Below, piece after piece: positions 31,184 through 45,600 of a stretch of 64,000 bases of DNA. The DNA is from Physcomitrium patens (Eukaryota; Streptophyta; Bryopsida; Funariales; Funariaceae). The translations under genes were made by a program, and so were the position numbers. The stretch is from contig NC_037254.1 in assembly GCF_000002425.4 (NCBI RefSeq), forward strand, positions 8,476,144-8,540,143. Reading direction: 5' to 3'. Within the stretch, counting starts at the first letter, position 1, and each line of letters begins with the position of its first letter. The notes beneath the pieces were generated by a model. The model was not told where the DNA came from. It did no database searches and was given only the letters and a program-made list of their open reading frames with translations.

Positions 31184-34100
31184 CTAAGCAACTTGTAGGC
31201 CAACATCAACCACCTTACTTGCAGGGATACGTTGCCTCTTCTCAACGTGTGACGATGGAAACCATCCTGCTCTTCCTCTAGTTTCTCCTTCTGACCATCC
31301 AGTTGAAGAGACCTGCCACATAAGAAAAACTCGTAAGAACCCACAATTGAAGTTCATCAAGGCACAAAGCAGTGTTCAGGAGAACGTCTAGTTAAATAAA
31401 ACATTAGAAGATTGGATCAATTTTACCTGACGGACAACCACATAATCTCCAACTTGTAAGCCTAACTCGCCTCCCTCTTCTGGTTCAAATGGGTACATCA
31501 CCTGCAAAAAGACAGGATCGTTAGTCTACAGCGGAGACAACGGGAAAGAAGAAGCTTCGACTGCCGGTCACATTTGACTCACGAGGCACGAGAGAATTCA
31601 GAAGTTCATGAATCGGAACTACAGTCAGCCGATTGCTGCGCTGCACAGGTGCAGTTTGATGAGTACCTCTGCAAGGAAATACAATGACTTTGATGGCTTA
31701 GAGCCACTCTCATGCTGTGACGCGTCGTTGACTTTGACATCATCATACGAGGGCGGTGCATATGAATCGCCCGTTGATGGTGCGTTTGTTTCATTCCGTT
31801 GACGCTCAGATGCCATCTGCAATTTGAGGGTTCAAAATTGGTGACTTCTGTGAGCAAGATGAGGTACATAGCATCAAGATAAATGCAAACTTGACCAAAG
31901 TAAGCTGTACAAGTGTGACCTACGTCTACGTGTGCTTTGCCACATTAAAAACTACAACAGTTGACCTTGCACATGCAAATAGTCTTTCAGCCAATAAGTC
32001 CGTGTTTCAGAGCACATACTTGTCCTTGGAGCTGTTCCAAAATCTCTGCTGCCCGCAGATGATATGCGCGTTCAGCTTCAACCTGAAGCATGGAGTAGGA
32101 TCAGCTCAAGCCCAAACAAATGAAGGCCAAAACTATCCAACAATGGTTGACTAGCACTTGCAAGAAGAAAACACTTCCAACCTGGAAAACTACATGACAT
32201 CCTCGGTCCTTTCACTACGCTGTATTCTTCTATTGTTCATGCTCAGACCATGCTGGAAACCCTAGCTTTCAACATATTCCAAAGTATTCAAGCATGTTTT
32301 AAAGGATGATATATACAGCAGAGATAACAACAAAAGTTTCATAAAATCATTCAACGCCGCTCCTCTAGTTTTCTAATCTTGTGAATTGTCCAGCAGAGTT
32401 CATCACAACGAGGTCATTTCATAAATGATTAAAGACTAAATTGGAACGCAAGTATTTTTCTAAATTAAAATCAGAAAAACAGTGAAACCAACCATGGACA
32501 TCAGTCGTTGCAATGTTTGCCGTTGTTGTTGGGCTTCTACTGAAGTCATGGCAGCAGCAGCTTCCTTCCCGAGTACAGCCATGGCTGATAAAAGTTCTCC
32601 CATTTTCTGTTCAGCTAACTGAAGCTTCTGATCGGCGTCTGGATTCCCCTCCTTGCTCCTGACCTGCTTTCTTCCTACATCCAAAGCCTGCCGAGACATA
32701 TTTAAGTCCACTACAATTACTACCAAGTAAAACATAACGCTATAATATTTAAATGAAAAAACACATTCCACGTATCGAGAGAATAACAGCAACTAAAACT
32801 GATCTCCTTAGGAAGATTTATGTCACAATATTCGGGAAATCGAACAACGCGTACGCAGATAACCCAAACTAAGCTACTTGACACTTGAAATTTAATCTGC
32901 TGATTGAGATACTAAATTATGAGTTAGTGGTCACAAGCCACTTAAAGAAAAACAGTATACCTGGTTTTCAGCCTCTTGACGCAAGCGCTCATACCGCTGT
33001 GTCAAGAGACGTGCGTCTTCTAAGGGAGCACCCATCACCATTGATCTCAAAGGTTCTGCCACCTGTTAAGTACACATATCATTGAGTTTCGAGAACGTAC
33101 CGTTGGAATAGGTTTTTTCCTCAACCAGAACAAACGACCACGAGCAGAACACTGATAACCGGAGTAAAATAGTGGAACTAACCAAGGAATAATTAAAAAG
33201 AAGGATGACTGGCACTCTGCGCACCAATAACTAGACGTACTTAAACAACCTCTACAGTACAAAGGTTATCAATTAACGAACCTGGGTACCGATAAATCGA
33301 TGCATATTATCGCGCTCGTTCTCCATCTGCTTGCGGGCACTTCCAAAATGAAAGGAAGCTTTAGCAAGCACCCCTGAACTGCTGGGTCCTTCTGTGGCAT
33401 ACTTGCGACAATCGTCGGCAAGCTTGTTGGCTACAGAAGAAGCACATAAAATTCTCATTACAGTGATCGGCCAAGTAAGAATCTGGAAGAGCTTTCGTGT
33501 TACAAATCATACAAGTCACACAAATCATATTGAAAACTGTCGCTTGAAGAAGGTCGATATTGATTAACAAACTAGGATTCTTTTTTTTGTTGGAAAGAAA
33601 AAGAGCGAAAGCAATGACTTGAAACTATACTGTAGGACCTACCAACTTCGTATTGTTTGACGCCAGTAGATATAATGCCCTCCACGCCACGCACAATTTC
33701 TCGTTGAAAGTGCTGATATTCAGAAAGACACGTGCAAAATAAGCTACTACTTTAAACCAAGTAACATACGATGCTAAACCAGCTCAACACAGATTGCCCT
33801 TTGCAGAAACTGCCGCTTCATTTGGAACATAAAACTCCTACAAGCCACTTCGTCGAAGCACAGTTACAAGTGGCACTTTCCTAAAAATGCAATGTGCACT
33901 GGACGAACCTTTGCAATCTTTGTAGAGGTATAAAGCCTCTCGAGTTGATGATGTCGTTGAAGCTCTGCCTCATCAATAATCAATTGGTCTCCTGAACCGT
34001 GACTTGAAAAGGACTTAAAGACGGCCTGGTTGCACATAAATACGTGTTAGATATTCATCAAAGAATGGTGATTGCCTGTTAACAGTACTGCCAAATCTTG

Positions 34101-34458
34101 TCGCTTAAAGATGAGCTAAACGCACCACATACCAATGCAGTAACGACCTTCACAAATGAAATCCATGTGGATCGCTTAATATGCTTGACCTTGTTAGACA
34201 GCGTTCCAGCTTCCACTACTAAGAAAATATATACTATCAGCTGTAGCAACTATCTATGTAGATTATGTTAAGCGTAGAAACTGTTTACAAGCAGTTGATA
34301 GAAAAACAGTATGTTGCATGCATTCATAGGCAAAGCAAGAAGCACGGCAAATCCAGAGTTTAAGAAGGCATTAAACAATAACGTATCATTGTAGGCACCT
34401 GCTGTTGCTTGGCCACTGAATCTCTGAACGCACTTGCTCGTTTCCTAATTGCATCCAT
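31184..34458 (-). CDS. SH3 domain-containing protein, SH3P2/SH3P3-like (BAR plus SH3), 10 coding exons
   Basis: The coding exons are 34399-34458, 33909-34025, 33643-33712, 33282-33430, 32961-33062, 32493-32687, 32020-32082, 31667-31816, 31427-31501 and 31184-31312. All introns are GT-AG. The sum is 1110 bases, or 369 residues, which matches the family (about 350-440). The start is MDAIRKRASAFRDSVAKQQQ. A helical BAR-type region covers about residues 1-250 (HFQREIVRGVEGIISTG; GAPLEDARLLTQRYERLRQE; KEAAAAMTSVEAQQQR). A linker with PPSY follows near residue 271. The C-terminal SH3 domain is at about 297-353 (VMYPFEPEEGGELGL, GDYVVVRQ, GWSEGE, GWFPSSHVEKR), with its ligand-groove Trp and Pro present. 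Relatives in Arabidopsis bind phosphoinositides and act in clathrin-linked trafficking, autophagosome formation and cell-plate membranes. It is the only intact host gene here. The exact paralogue (P2 or P3) is not settled. Confidence 0.95.
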
Positions 34459-35980
34459 TTCTGCACACACTAGTAAAAAAATCAGTTCCTTGCGAATGTC
34501 TGCACTTCAAATTCCTGACTCGACAGTTCGAATGCAGATCACAACCCTAAAATTATGGATCATTCTGCAATGAACTCATGAAATGATCCTAAAATAACCT
34601 GCTGCTGATGTGTTTACAGAGCTCATAGACACATCGGAGGTGGGTTGGGACTCCTGTGGCTGATTCTCAAAAGATTAATGTATCGTATTTCATGCTGAAA
34701 ATGATTATAGGGCACCAGTTAAAATTCCATCTGTACGCTAGGTTACAGTGCCGTTCTATTTTGTCAATACGTGAATGTTCTGCCTAGCTAATAGATCCAT
34801 AAAAAGAGATCACATCAGTTGGATCTGCCAAGATAAGGACTTTTTGTTGCAAGACTAGCGTTACTGATGGCTCAAATCCTCAACGCCGGTTGACTAACTC
34901 CAATACCGATAAGTAAAATCAGGTACAATCAGAGCACTAACACCAATCAGAAAAAACAGAACCTTAAGCAAAAAGATGGAAAATCCCAATGTGGAAACAC
35001 ATTACTGCAGAATGACTCGTTTCAAATTGAAGGAAGTATTGCGTGACGACCAAGGTCAACACATCCAATGACCTCTACGAACCAAATACGCAGGTTGGAT
35101 TCTTCTATTATGAACGTTAAGGAACCTAGAGCTCAGGCTGCGACCCAGAGTCGAAGCAAATGACCTAAACCTCCAGATCCTTGCGAGGATGGGTACGCAC
35201 CCCTAACATAATCACGCCACCTAACAATCAATGTACAAAGGGCAGAGCACCCAGATCGTCAAGACCTTCACCAGTACTCTTTTCTCACAGCGTCGGCCTC
35301 GGTCACGACACACAGATCTGCAATCCGCCACCCAGAAACGCTACCACTCACCACCACCTCTCACCACCACAACCAGCCCACGAACACCACGGTACCAGCT
35401 CTCCGAAGTCTAGAATCTACAGTGATTCCTCCAGCGAACGAGCCCACAAGTTACAGCGCTTTCCCAACACGAAAGAAATGAGTGTCGCGGCTATCAAAGC
35501 GACTCAACGAAAGGGGATCTGATGGAAACCCGGCAAAATATACAACGAGCACGCGGATGGAAGAAGCAGCGAGAGAGCAGAAAGCAGAGAGGAAAGAAAT
35601 GGTCAACGAAACAGGACCGATCCGGACAGCAGGAAGGGGAAGCGCTCCCTCCCTCGCTCCCTCCCTCGCTCGCTCCCTTCTCTGCTCGGCTCGGCTACGC
35701 CGCTGGACACTGAAAGGCCGTGGCTATGGCGCTGGCCTTGGTTGGGAAATGGCTATGGCGACGGCGATTGCGATGGACGGCCTCTCACTCACGTCATGGG
35801 GGGGAGCACCAACGCCATCGCTTCTCCTTCCTCCCCTCGACCCAGTCCCCCCCGTGACGTGGACTGCCACGATGGATTCTTCCTGACGTGGCAGCTTGAG
35901 TGCCACCTAGGCTGATGCTGCTTCATGCTTCATGCTTCACGCGTTTGGTTTCTGTGCGTTCACACGTGGAGTTTCCTGAC
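34459..35980 (-). promoter_or_regulatory. 5' leader and promoter region of the SH3P-like gene
   Basis: A splice acceptor (tgtgtgcag) lies only 3 bases before the ATG, so a 5' UTR intron is likely. Its first exon should lie in the GC-richer block at about 35100-35900, but I cannot fix the donor or the transcription start. The block stands out from AT-rich flanks. Upstream, ACGT-core motifs cluster: ACGTCA 35791-35796, TGACGTGG 35855-35862, TGACGTGGCA 35884-35893 and CACGTG 35963-35968. Such cores bind bZIP and bHLH factors. Confidence 0.6.
35647..35665 (-). promoter_or_regulatory. Putative G-quadruplex motif in the SH3P leader/promoter
   Basis: On the coding strand four GGG runs have loops of 1, 5 and 1 bases (GGGAGGGAGCGAGGGAGGG). 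A fifth GGG lies 9 bases further upstream (35675-35677). It fits the standard G3N1-7 pattern. Folding is inferred. Confidence 0.6.
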
Positions 35981-38254
35981 AGCTTTCAGGTTTTCGGCCA
36001 TAATAGTTTGTGTTTTTATTTTCAATGAGGATATTCTTATTTGGAATCTAAGAATGATGATCGTATATAGGTAAGGCAATAAAATAATTAGCAGTGATGA
36101 AAGGAGGCATGGAAGGGATTGGTAGTTAGGGATAATTTAAAATTCTTGTTCTAAATTCTTATTTGGATTTTATTGCAACTTTTGTATCCAAATTGTTTAC
36201 ATCCATAATTTTTGAAGAGGCAACCATGTGATTAAAACCTTTGATTTAAGTAGTTTATAGAAATTACTATTTAAAATGAAAATTCACACCATGGTTTTGA
36301 TGTGAATAGATTTGTGACCAATTTATAAATTAGATGTCCTTTGCACTTGAGTACAATTTTAAAATCTATTAAACCCTAAATTTATTCAATAACAGAAAAC
36401 AACAATGTATTATAATGTTTTTATTAACTTTCTGTTTCTATATACTAATTCCTAAACCACAGTATTATACAAAATACATGAATAAGATTGTTTTTTTTTT
36501 GCTCTAATTTTTATTACAGGTCTATCTTAGTGAATAAATTAGTGGAATTAAGCTTATTCATTAGTTTGTAAGTTTTTATGTTCTATGAATCTTATGTAGT
36601 GTCCTTCTAACTTTAATTACAGAATATTCTTGTTGGGGAGTAGAATTTTTTTTTTTTTTTTTTTTTTTCTCATTACTTTGCAAACATTCTAAAAAAAATT
36701 CAAGTTATATTGAAACACTCTTATGATTTCAACTTAATAAAATCAATTATTAAATCTAGTATTTTTTTCTTGTAATTATAAAATAAAATCTAAAAAATAG
36801 ATATATTTTTAGGAAGTATGATTCTATATCTAATGATATTTAAAATATTATACTATGTAGATTTTAGACCTACCATCCATTTAAATAAAATACTATTATT
36901 ATTATTATTTGAAAAAATATGTTTAAGCTTCTTTCTTCTTTTTTTATAAATTATTATAAATTATACTCATTGTGTATATTTTTCTATATACTATTTTTTA
37001 TTAATACTAATTTACATTTTATCATAATATAAGTCCTACAAATAAATTTTAATTAGTAGAATTATTAAAAATATAATTTTAAATTATTTAGACATAAAAA
37101 TATTAAGATTAGAGAGATTATTTAATTATTTAATTATTATTAGAATTTAGATGGTTTTATAAGTTATAAGAGTCTGATTTTAAAAAAGTCATAAAAATAA
37201 GGTCTTGCTAAATTTTGAAGGCAATTATCTTGGTTGGTTTGGTATTTTTTTATTAATGGTAAAATTTAGTGCTTGATTATTAAGATCAACTTCTACATTT
37301 ATCTAATATCTATATATATTTTTGATAAAAAAAAACCCTTTGGATATTTGTACAAAGTATAATTGTGGTTTTTGATTAAAAAAAAATTATCACAAAGTAT
37401 AATTGTGGTTTTTTTAAATACATATTTGGAATTTATTTTGAAATTTGTAGAGTAATTTTTCAAGACTTTGGATAAAATAATTTTTACTACCTTGGGAGGC
37501 TATGATGCAGAATTTGAGTAAGATTTGAAGGCCTAATAAGGTTCTTAGAAAAGTTGGATGTTTTTGAACACATTGGTATATTAATAAAAAAATAAAAGAC
37601 TTATAGCTAATATAGTAGTTATGAGAAGAAGTGTGCACATGTTTCATACAGGTTATAGCACCTTGGATGTAAGTAGGATGATAAGACTAAGACCTTGTGG
37701 CCTTTCTAAGATACACATATACATTACTTGTGAGTCTTAGTGAGGTTCAAATCCTTACTATTTTTAAAATTTTATTCTTGAGATAAAACATATTTATTTA
37801 TCTTTTTATTTGTGATATATCTTATTCTAACACTAACAATTGTAAAAAAATGTATTAGACTTATCTTATAAAATGATCTTCTTTATGTTTTTTTTAAAAA
37901 TTGCATTGAAAACAGTTAAAAAAAAGATAAAATATATATATTATATATATATTAAATTTATTTTTTGTATAAAATAAATTTATGTATATAAATATTTTTA
38001 TTTTATCTTTTATATAATCTAATTTTTTTAAAGATTATTTTCATATTAAAAAATATATTCAATATATAATCTTATCTAAATTTTATTTATAATATGTTTT
38101 TTATTTTTTTAATTAAATATATTTTTAAAAGAAGATTTTTATTTTTATTCTTCTTCAATTATCATTAATAATATATGATATTTTATTGATAGATTATTAA
38201 TAAGATTTAAAGGACATGAATTATATAGAATTTAAAAGTCAATATACTCTTATA
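35981..38254. other. AT-rich intergenic sequence without recognisable genes
   Basis: The stretch is very AT-rich with many short homopolymers, including 23 T at 36646-36668, and TATATA-type low complexity near 37930-38110. No ORF has protein-like character and no repeat end is recognised. Confidence 0.6.
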
Positions 38255-41200
38255 TTACTAGAAATGACCGGAATATCACTTGAAAATAGTATGATATTAG
38301 AACAATAATGGCTATTACTAAGTACAAGAAGATGAGAGACTCTTAAAACAACACTAAGAACAAAAAAGATATTGACAAGAATAAAAAAGATCTTGCTATT
38401 GCTTTCATATATATTATTTAATTAACAGCTATATAACAATAGTCTATTGGACCTCCAACATATGTCCAACTTGTAAGATATACATCTAATTTGTAAAACA
38501 AGTTTCTGTAATGTGAGCCATATAGCCACCTTGTACCATGAATGGCTAATATGTATAATATGTGGCTAATTTTTTTACCACATTTTCAACCTATCAATCT
38601 TCTATTAACACTTTTAAAGTCAAATTTATATTTATGAAGCTTTTAAGAAGCTTACATACAAGATAATTTCAAATTTATCTTCTTTTATTTCTATCTATTT
38701 TTTTTTATTTAAGTAATTGATAGTGTCAATTATATTTTGACATTACCTTTTTTTTTAGATATGAGTTTCACAATGAGTAGAAATTATATGTTGAGAAAAT
38801 CAAAGATACAATAAATTATATTTTCCATATATTTTAATCTTTATTTCTTTCGAAGATAGTTGATAGGTCTTCTTAACCATTTTTAGTGTTTCTTATCAAG
38901 GCATAAAGACTATCTTGATATTTATTTATTATTGATGCTTTTATAACTCCATTCAAATAAAATATTTAAAATACCATTAAGAATGACAATTCAAGATAGC
39001 AATAATATTTTTAAGAAATTTTTAAATTATTTTCTAATTTATGAGAATTTTTGTAAATAGTACAAAATGTGCCATCTTTGTGAAATATTCTACTATCACA
39101 AATATAGATTCATAAGAACTTAAAATTAAAAAATCTATAAAAAAGTCCATAGAAATAAAAGTTCTTAATTATTTTGATATAAATAATAGCTAAAAAAGTC
39201 CATAAGATTGATGACATGGAGTTTTTGATTTTGAAGATACATCACATGATTATACAAAGTCTTTAATTGAATTCTAAGTTGAGGCCACTAAAAATCTCTT
39301 AACATAAGTCTTATTATATTTAAAATGTTTAATAGTTGGGAAGTCATGATGTTGTATTATGTGAAGTATTGCTTGAGAGTACACTAGATACCTAACTATA
39401 GAAGATAGAATGGAAATTGTAATAATAAAATCTTAATTGTAATAAAATACTAAATATGCTCTAATTAAATTTTAATAATGCTAAACAAGCTTTAATCAAA
39501 TTCAAAATAAATCTTAAATAAATTACAAAAGAAACAATAAGAAATCTTAAAGGAGCTCAAAGAAAATCCACAATAAATTTTAAAAGAATCTTTAAGAAGT
39601 TCTAAAAAATATTAAAATAATCACAAATATATCTTAAATAAATCTCAACAAAGTTTTAATTTAATCCTAGTTGAAATCCTAGAAGTCTTTAATTTAACCT
39701 TAAAAAAATTCTAAATCTTAAATCAAATCCTAAATCAAATTCTAAATTCTAAATCAAATCCTAAATCAAATCCTAGACAAATCTTAAATCCTAAATCAAA
39801 TCCTAACCAATTTCTAATCAATTCAATCTAATCCTAGCACTATTTAAAACCTTGATATCTATCAATCAAATGTTTGGTCTTATCTAAAAATTTAAACACT
39901 TTTAAAAATCTAAATTGGCAATAGTACACAAAATTTGAAGATAATTGCACTTACCAAATGGAAGAAAAATCCTAAAATCTACTCAAGTATTAGCCAATAT
40001 CCTACTTCAATTTGAAGGTTGAATTTTCAATGCCTATATCTCTTTATTGAACCATTCAATTATTCTCAAATTTCACATGTGTATAGAGAATCAAGTCTAT
40101 TATCTTTAAATATAAATTTTATCTCAATCCAATTAGTAAATTGCTAAAGCTCTTAGAAATCCTAACTGCCTTTCAAAGTCTAATTTCTGAGATCTCAACT
40201 TACTTGAAATTGAATATCCTTTAGTTCAATTGTTTGAATAAGCTCAAACTTACAACATACAATTTAAACAAATATTCTCATAAGACATCAAATTTTGAAT
40301 CTTAGATCTACTGCCATACTCACAAAATTCTCCAAAATATAATATTCTTTTTATTTCACAAATTCTAGAGTCACCCAAAATAATTGTGACTTTGCAAAGT
40401 TCTTGCAAATTCATTACACATTGAATTCCTTCAAACTCAATGCTCAAAGAAACCCTCTCAATTTTTCTCTCAAATTTTATTCTTTGATCTACTAAAGAAC
40501 CTCCAAATTGCCGTCTGTGCCTAGTTTTGTACCTTAGGGTCTGATTTTGATGCAAGTTGATAACTTGTCATCTTTGGATATCAAAATTTGTCCTTTTGAT
40601 TTAATTTTTGTTTCTTTAAACTTCTAAATTTTTTTTATATATGATCATATTCTTTATTTTTTTAATCTATCTTATTTTACCTTATTTAAGACCTTACAAA
40701 GTAAGTAGAAGCTTACTTTGTAAAGATATAGCATTTAAATCTTTAGTTCTACTTTTTTTTGGACTATTATCTATTTTCTAAGATAATTTTCTATAATATT
40801 TGAAGTAAGATCTTTTATAATATAATAGATTCTTTACCCCTTTCACCTATTAGTCATGTTATATTACAACAATAATAAGTTTGAAGATCAAATAATTGTG
40901 TTTCTTTTTCTAAAATATATAAGCATTCTTTGAAATAAAATAGATTATTCTTGAATTTAAACTTTGAAGAATTATGAAATTTAGATGTATTATTTTTAAT
41001 AACTAAAATCAAAAGATCTAAAGACATACTTAATTGAACTTATTTAAAAAAAATTCAATCAACAATAAATTTTGGCTACAATATATGATAATAAAATTAT
41101 TGTAGTATCAAAAGAATTATTATTTTTTAATTATAAGTTATACTTTTTACTTTTAATATAAGATAAGAATATTTAAAATATTTTTTTTGACATATCCTAT

Positions 41201-42600
41201 TATTTTTTCAATTAATAAGTGATCTTGAATTCAAATCTCAAAAAAGACATGCTCCAACAAGTTTGGTAATAATTTAGAACAAGTTCTTGCATAAAATACT
41301 TGAAGTTCTTGTAATCAATATATACGGTGATTAAAATCGAAGCACCTTTTAAATAATTAAAACATTCTTAAAAAAAATCTACAGTTGTAAAAAATATTTA
41401 GATCTTATAATTGACCTTAGCTACCAATTTATTTTTTAAAAATAAAAAGCTATATGATGAAGTTTTTTATCTACTTCTATTTATGATAATACTCCATTCA
41501 AGACAAAATTTGATAATCTATTTATATAAAGAAATGTCTTAAAAAATAAACATGATTCAAGATTAAGGCTATAATAAAGGTTGTTATCAAAGCTTTAAAT
41601 TATATTTTAGCTTTTTTATTATACTCAAATTTGTCTTTATAAGTTAAACTTATAAGTGGAATTGTAATTTTATAGAAATTCTTTATAAAGTTTTGATAGT
41701 AATTAATAAATTCTAAAATAATTAATATTATTTATTATTATTAAAAACTTTTAATCTATGATAGCTTGAATATTTTTAGAATTTATTATAAGGCCATCAT
41801 TTGAAATGATATATTTTAAAAAGTCAACTTGAGTTTTTGAAATGTATACTTCTTTATCTTAGTATATAATCTTGCATCTCTAAGAATTTTTAATACATAA
41901 TAAATATAAAATTTATGCTTGTATGTATTTTTAAAATAAATTAAAATATTATTTAGATAATAAATAATAATTAAAAAAAAAGATTATTCATTAGATGTTA
42001 AAAAGTAGCAAGTGCATTTGTAAGTACAAAATACATAACATTAAATTCAAAATGTCTATATCTAACTTAAAATATAATCTTTTATTCAACTTTTTTTTTA
42101 ATGCATATGAGATTATATACTCCTTGTAGATTTATTTTTGTATAAATATTTATTTGATTTAATTGATGAAAAAGTCTTAATATCAAAAATAAAAGATATT
42201 TATTCTTTATACAGATCTTGTTGAATTCTTGGTAATCCATGCATGTCTATAATTATCTAGCTTTTTTCTTTACAAACAAGATATAAGCTTTTGCTAAAGA
42301 TTTTGAATGGCATATGAAATCTTTAATCAAGTTTTTTTAATGTACTTTTAGAGTGTAATCAACTTATTTTTTAGTAAGCTATAAATTGATACAAATGGTT
42401 GTTGAATTCGTTCTTAAAGACCAATTGAACAATCATACAAAAAATATTCTAAAATAATATTTTTATTTTTATTATCTAAAAAATATCTTGATAATCTTGA
42501 TACTAACTTGAAATAAAGCTTGAAGTCTTTCTACCATCAAAATTAGGTGTAATATGAATTACAAAATGTGATATTATTTTTACAATATGCATGAAAGTTC
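38255..42600 (-). mobile_element. B5: decayed B-family remnant with a nested A-type solo LTR
   Basis: It contains a B-type 3' LTR (about 38255-38742, ending attttgaca), then part of the aORF (to about 39000), then a jump into integrase (gtacaaaatgtgccatctttgtgaaat). The A solo LTR follows. RNase H, RT (ending near 42330) and protease-side text follow to about 42600. There are many indels and no ORF of note. Its boundaries are approximate and its 5' LTR is not seen. Confidence 0.7.
39350..40871 (-). repeat. A-family solo LTR in B5 integrase
   Basis: It starts tgttgtattatgtgaag and ends ttacaaca, about 1522 bp, oriented like A1. The flanks read catga/ataat-like, a decayed duplication. The B5 text (aagtcatga...taagtttgaag) joins when it is removed. 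The interior is rich in tandem-like taaatcaaatcc repeats near 39700-39800. Confidence 0.72.
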
Positions 42601-42612
42601 TTATATATGTGT

Positions 42613-42615
<3 letters not shown>

Positions 42616-42666
<51 letters not shown>

Positions 42667-42678
42667 CATATATATATA
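42616..42678. repeat. (TA)n / (CATA) microsatellite
   Basis: The run is about 60 bp of TA with two CA interruptions. The minus-strand ORF over it (YIYVYIYIY text) is an artefact of the repeat. Confidence 0.9.
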
Positions 42679-42689
42679 GATAAAAAGTA

Positions 42690-45600
42690 TGAAGTATCAA
42701 AAACATGAATCAAAATAAGAAGAACCTTAAAATATTCTTATACAATTCAAAAAGAATAAATAAGAAGGCTATAGATTATAGATTAAAAAATAAGAAGATT
42801 ATAGATTCTTGAAATTAGACTGAAAATAACAAAAGCATTAATAAGAGTTAAGAAGGCTTCACTCTTACTTCTATATATAATATCTAATTAGGAGCCATGT
42901 AGCGACATTATATAAGACCTCCAATATCTGTCAAAATTATAAGATACATGTCTCAACGTACAAAGCAAATTTTTTAGATGTATACTATATAGTTAACTTG
43001 TTCTAAAAACTATCAATATGTATGATACATGCCTAATTTATTGACCAAGTTTCTAACCTACAAATATGTATAAAGTCAAAGCCATATCTATAAAGCTTTT
43101 AAGAAGCTTTTCTAGAAGATAATATAAAATTAATCTACTTTCACCTACTTCTATCCAATTGTATAAGTAATTATAAGAATACATTTGTATATTTGTAACT
43201 TTATTCATTTTTTTAGAAACAAGTTCGATGAGGAGTAGTTATTATATGTTGAAAAAATCTAAGATGCAAAATATTATATTTTTCATATATTCTGATTTTT
43301 TTTTCTTCAAAGATGATTAATAAGTCTTTTTAGCCATCAATGGTGTTTTATATCAAGACATAAAGACTATCTTATTATTTAATTTTTGTTGAGGCCTTCA
43401 TAATTCCTTTCAAATAAAACATTTGAAATACCATTATGAATCATTTCTACCTATAATAAAATCACCAAATATTAAGAATTTCTTTCAAAGTCTTGATATC
43501 AAATATATTATATCTTACCATCTATTTGAAGAAGAACATGTCATTCTAGAATATCTTCATCTTAATTATGTCATCTTAAAGGTTGTGATAATTATAATGT
43601 TTTGTTTGATAAGTGAACAAGTCATAGTTCTTGAGTTAAATTTTTTGGTTGTTGGTTCTCTATCTCCTTTGTGCCACAAATGTATAAAAATTATAAACAA
43701 AAATAGAAGATAAAATGTAATTTTTTTCAGATCTTTTTTCTTTTATAACAAAGATTTGCTATTCTTTATCTTAGCTTTAATAAATATTTTTGATGAAAAG
43801 TGTCAACTTTCTTTATTGCATTTATAAGATTTTTTTTTTTCCTATATAGATTCATTAATATTATATCTGTGCTAATAAACAAGATATTTCAACCTATTGC
43901 AGTGCTACTTTGAATTTGAGACTTCTTCCACATTGAATTCTTGATTATTATCCACTTCTATAAGAAGAAATAACATTTGTCTTCTCTTAGAGATATTCAT
44001 TGTCTTATATGGCTTAAGAAGAGACCTATTGAATATAAGGTGGATCTTTATAGATTTTGATAGATGTAATCAATAACCAATATGATTGACTTGCTCACAA
44101 ATAGAAAATAATTCAAGCTTATAGAAATCCAATTTATTAAAAAGATGACTAGTTTTAATATTGTGAAAAAGTAATCATACCTTATTGCCAACTTGGAATT
44201 GAGATTATTTCTTATAATAGGAATTTGTATTGATCTTTTGTTGTTCTTGAGCTTTTTTTAACTAAGCCTTCATTGTTATATGTAACTCAAATAAATAATT
44301 CACCATATCTTTTGTTGCAAGATTATTAACTTTTGAAAAGTCAAAAGCATCAAGTTATAGATAATAATCATAATTAGAAAAAATATATATTTATTGTATA
44401 ATAAAATATATTTATTATATAAGAAAATATATTATATTATTATAAATAAACTTTGCTAATAGCAAAAGAATTTTTCAATCATCTTATAGGCAATTGATGA
44501 TAAACCTCAAATATTGCTTCAAAACTTCATTTACATACTTTGTCTATCCATTAGCTAAAATTTAAAAGGTTAAATATAATTTTACATTCACCTTTTGAAA
44601 TCTTAATATAAATTAAGTTCTTCTATCTAATACAATATCTTTAGACAATCCATGATAGCAATAGATATTGCTAAAAAAAATGCTCAAGTATTTCATAACT
44701 TAAAATAGATTTTACATATTGTATAAATTATACCATTTTGATAAAATAATCTACTATCATTAATATAAAATCATACAAACTTAAGAGTAGAAGATCCATG
44801 ATAAAATCCATAGAAACAAAAGATTATGGTTGTTTTGAAATTGGTAATGGTTGAAGAAGTCCATAAGGTTGATGAAAAGGATTTTTGATCTTTAACAAAT
44901 GTCATATGATTGTACTAAGTCTTTACCTACCTTTTGTATTTGAAGCCACAAAAGTTTTTTAGACATTAGCTCTAAAGTCTTATTATATTTAAAATATTGG
45001 ATTATTAAAAAATCATGACAAGTTTGAAGAATATGTAATCATGCTTCGCCTTCTAAAATATATAATTGTTCCTTGAAATAAAGTAGATTATTCTTAAATT
45101 TGAACTTAGAAGTAATATGAGACTTAAAAAATTTATTCTTAATATCATAAATAAGAGGATCAAAAAACACACTCAATTGAATTTGTTTGAAAAATATTGA
45201 ATTAATAATTAATATTGATTTTATTGCTCAAAGATGAAAATGCTTTGGCTTCAAGAAAATTTTTATTTATTATTCAAAATCTACATCTCTTTTTTGATAT
45301 AAGATAAGAATTTTTAAAAATGACATTTGATAAATCTTATTTTTTTAAAATCAATAAGTGATTTTGAAATTAAATCTTGATAAATATATCTTCTAATGGG
45401 CTTAACAACTATTCATAACACATGTCGATATGAAACATTGAGGTTCTTATGATCCATATATATAGTAATTGGATTAGAAGCGTCTTCTAGATAATGACAC
45501 TACTTTTGAAATAAATCCATAATTGTAAGAAGCTCTTTGTTGTAAATCTCATAATTAATCTTAGCTGCTGAAAATTTTTTATAATAAAAAACTACTAAAT

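Noticed and set aside
34100..34220. Possible extra SH3P exon (minus-strand open text after an AG)
   Set aside because: The exons at 34399-34458 and 33909-34025 join in phase to give the expected family sequence, so this stretch is intron.
35482..35886. 134-codon plus-strand ORF (and overlapping 113- and 63-codon ORFs) in the GC-rich block
   Set aside because: Low-complexity GC-rich text in several frames at once, no domain, and it lies in the promoter/leader of the SH3P-like gene.
39700..39800. taaatcaaatcc repeats as a CRISPR-like or satellite array
   Set aside because: Short, irregular, without spacers, inside an A-type LTR of a plant genome.
42503..42706. 67-codon minus-strand ORF with YIYVYIYIY text
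   Set aside because: A translation of the TA/CATA microsatellite.
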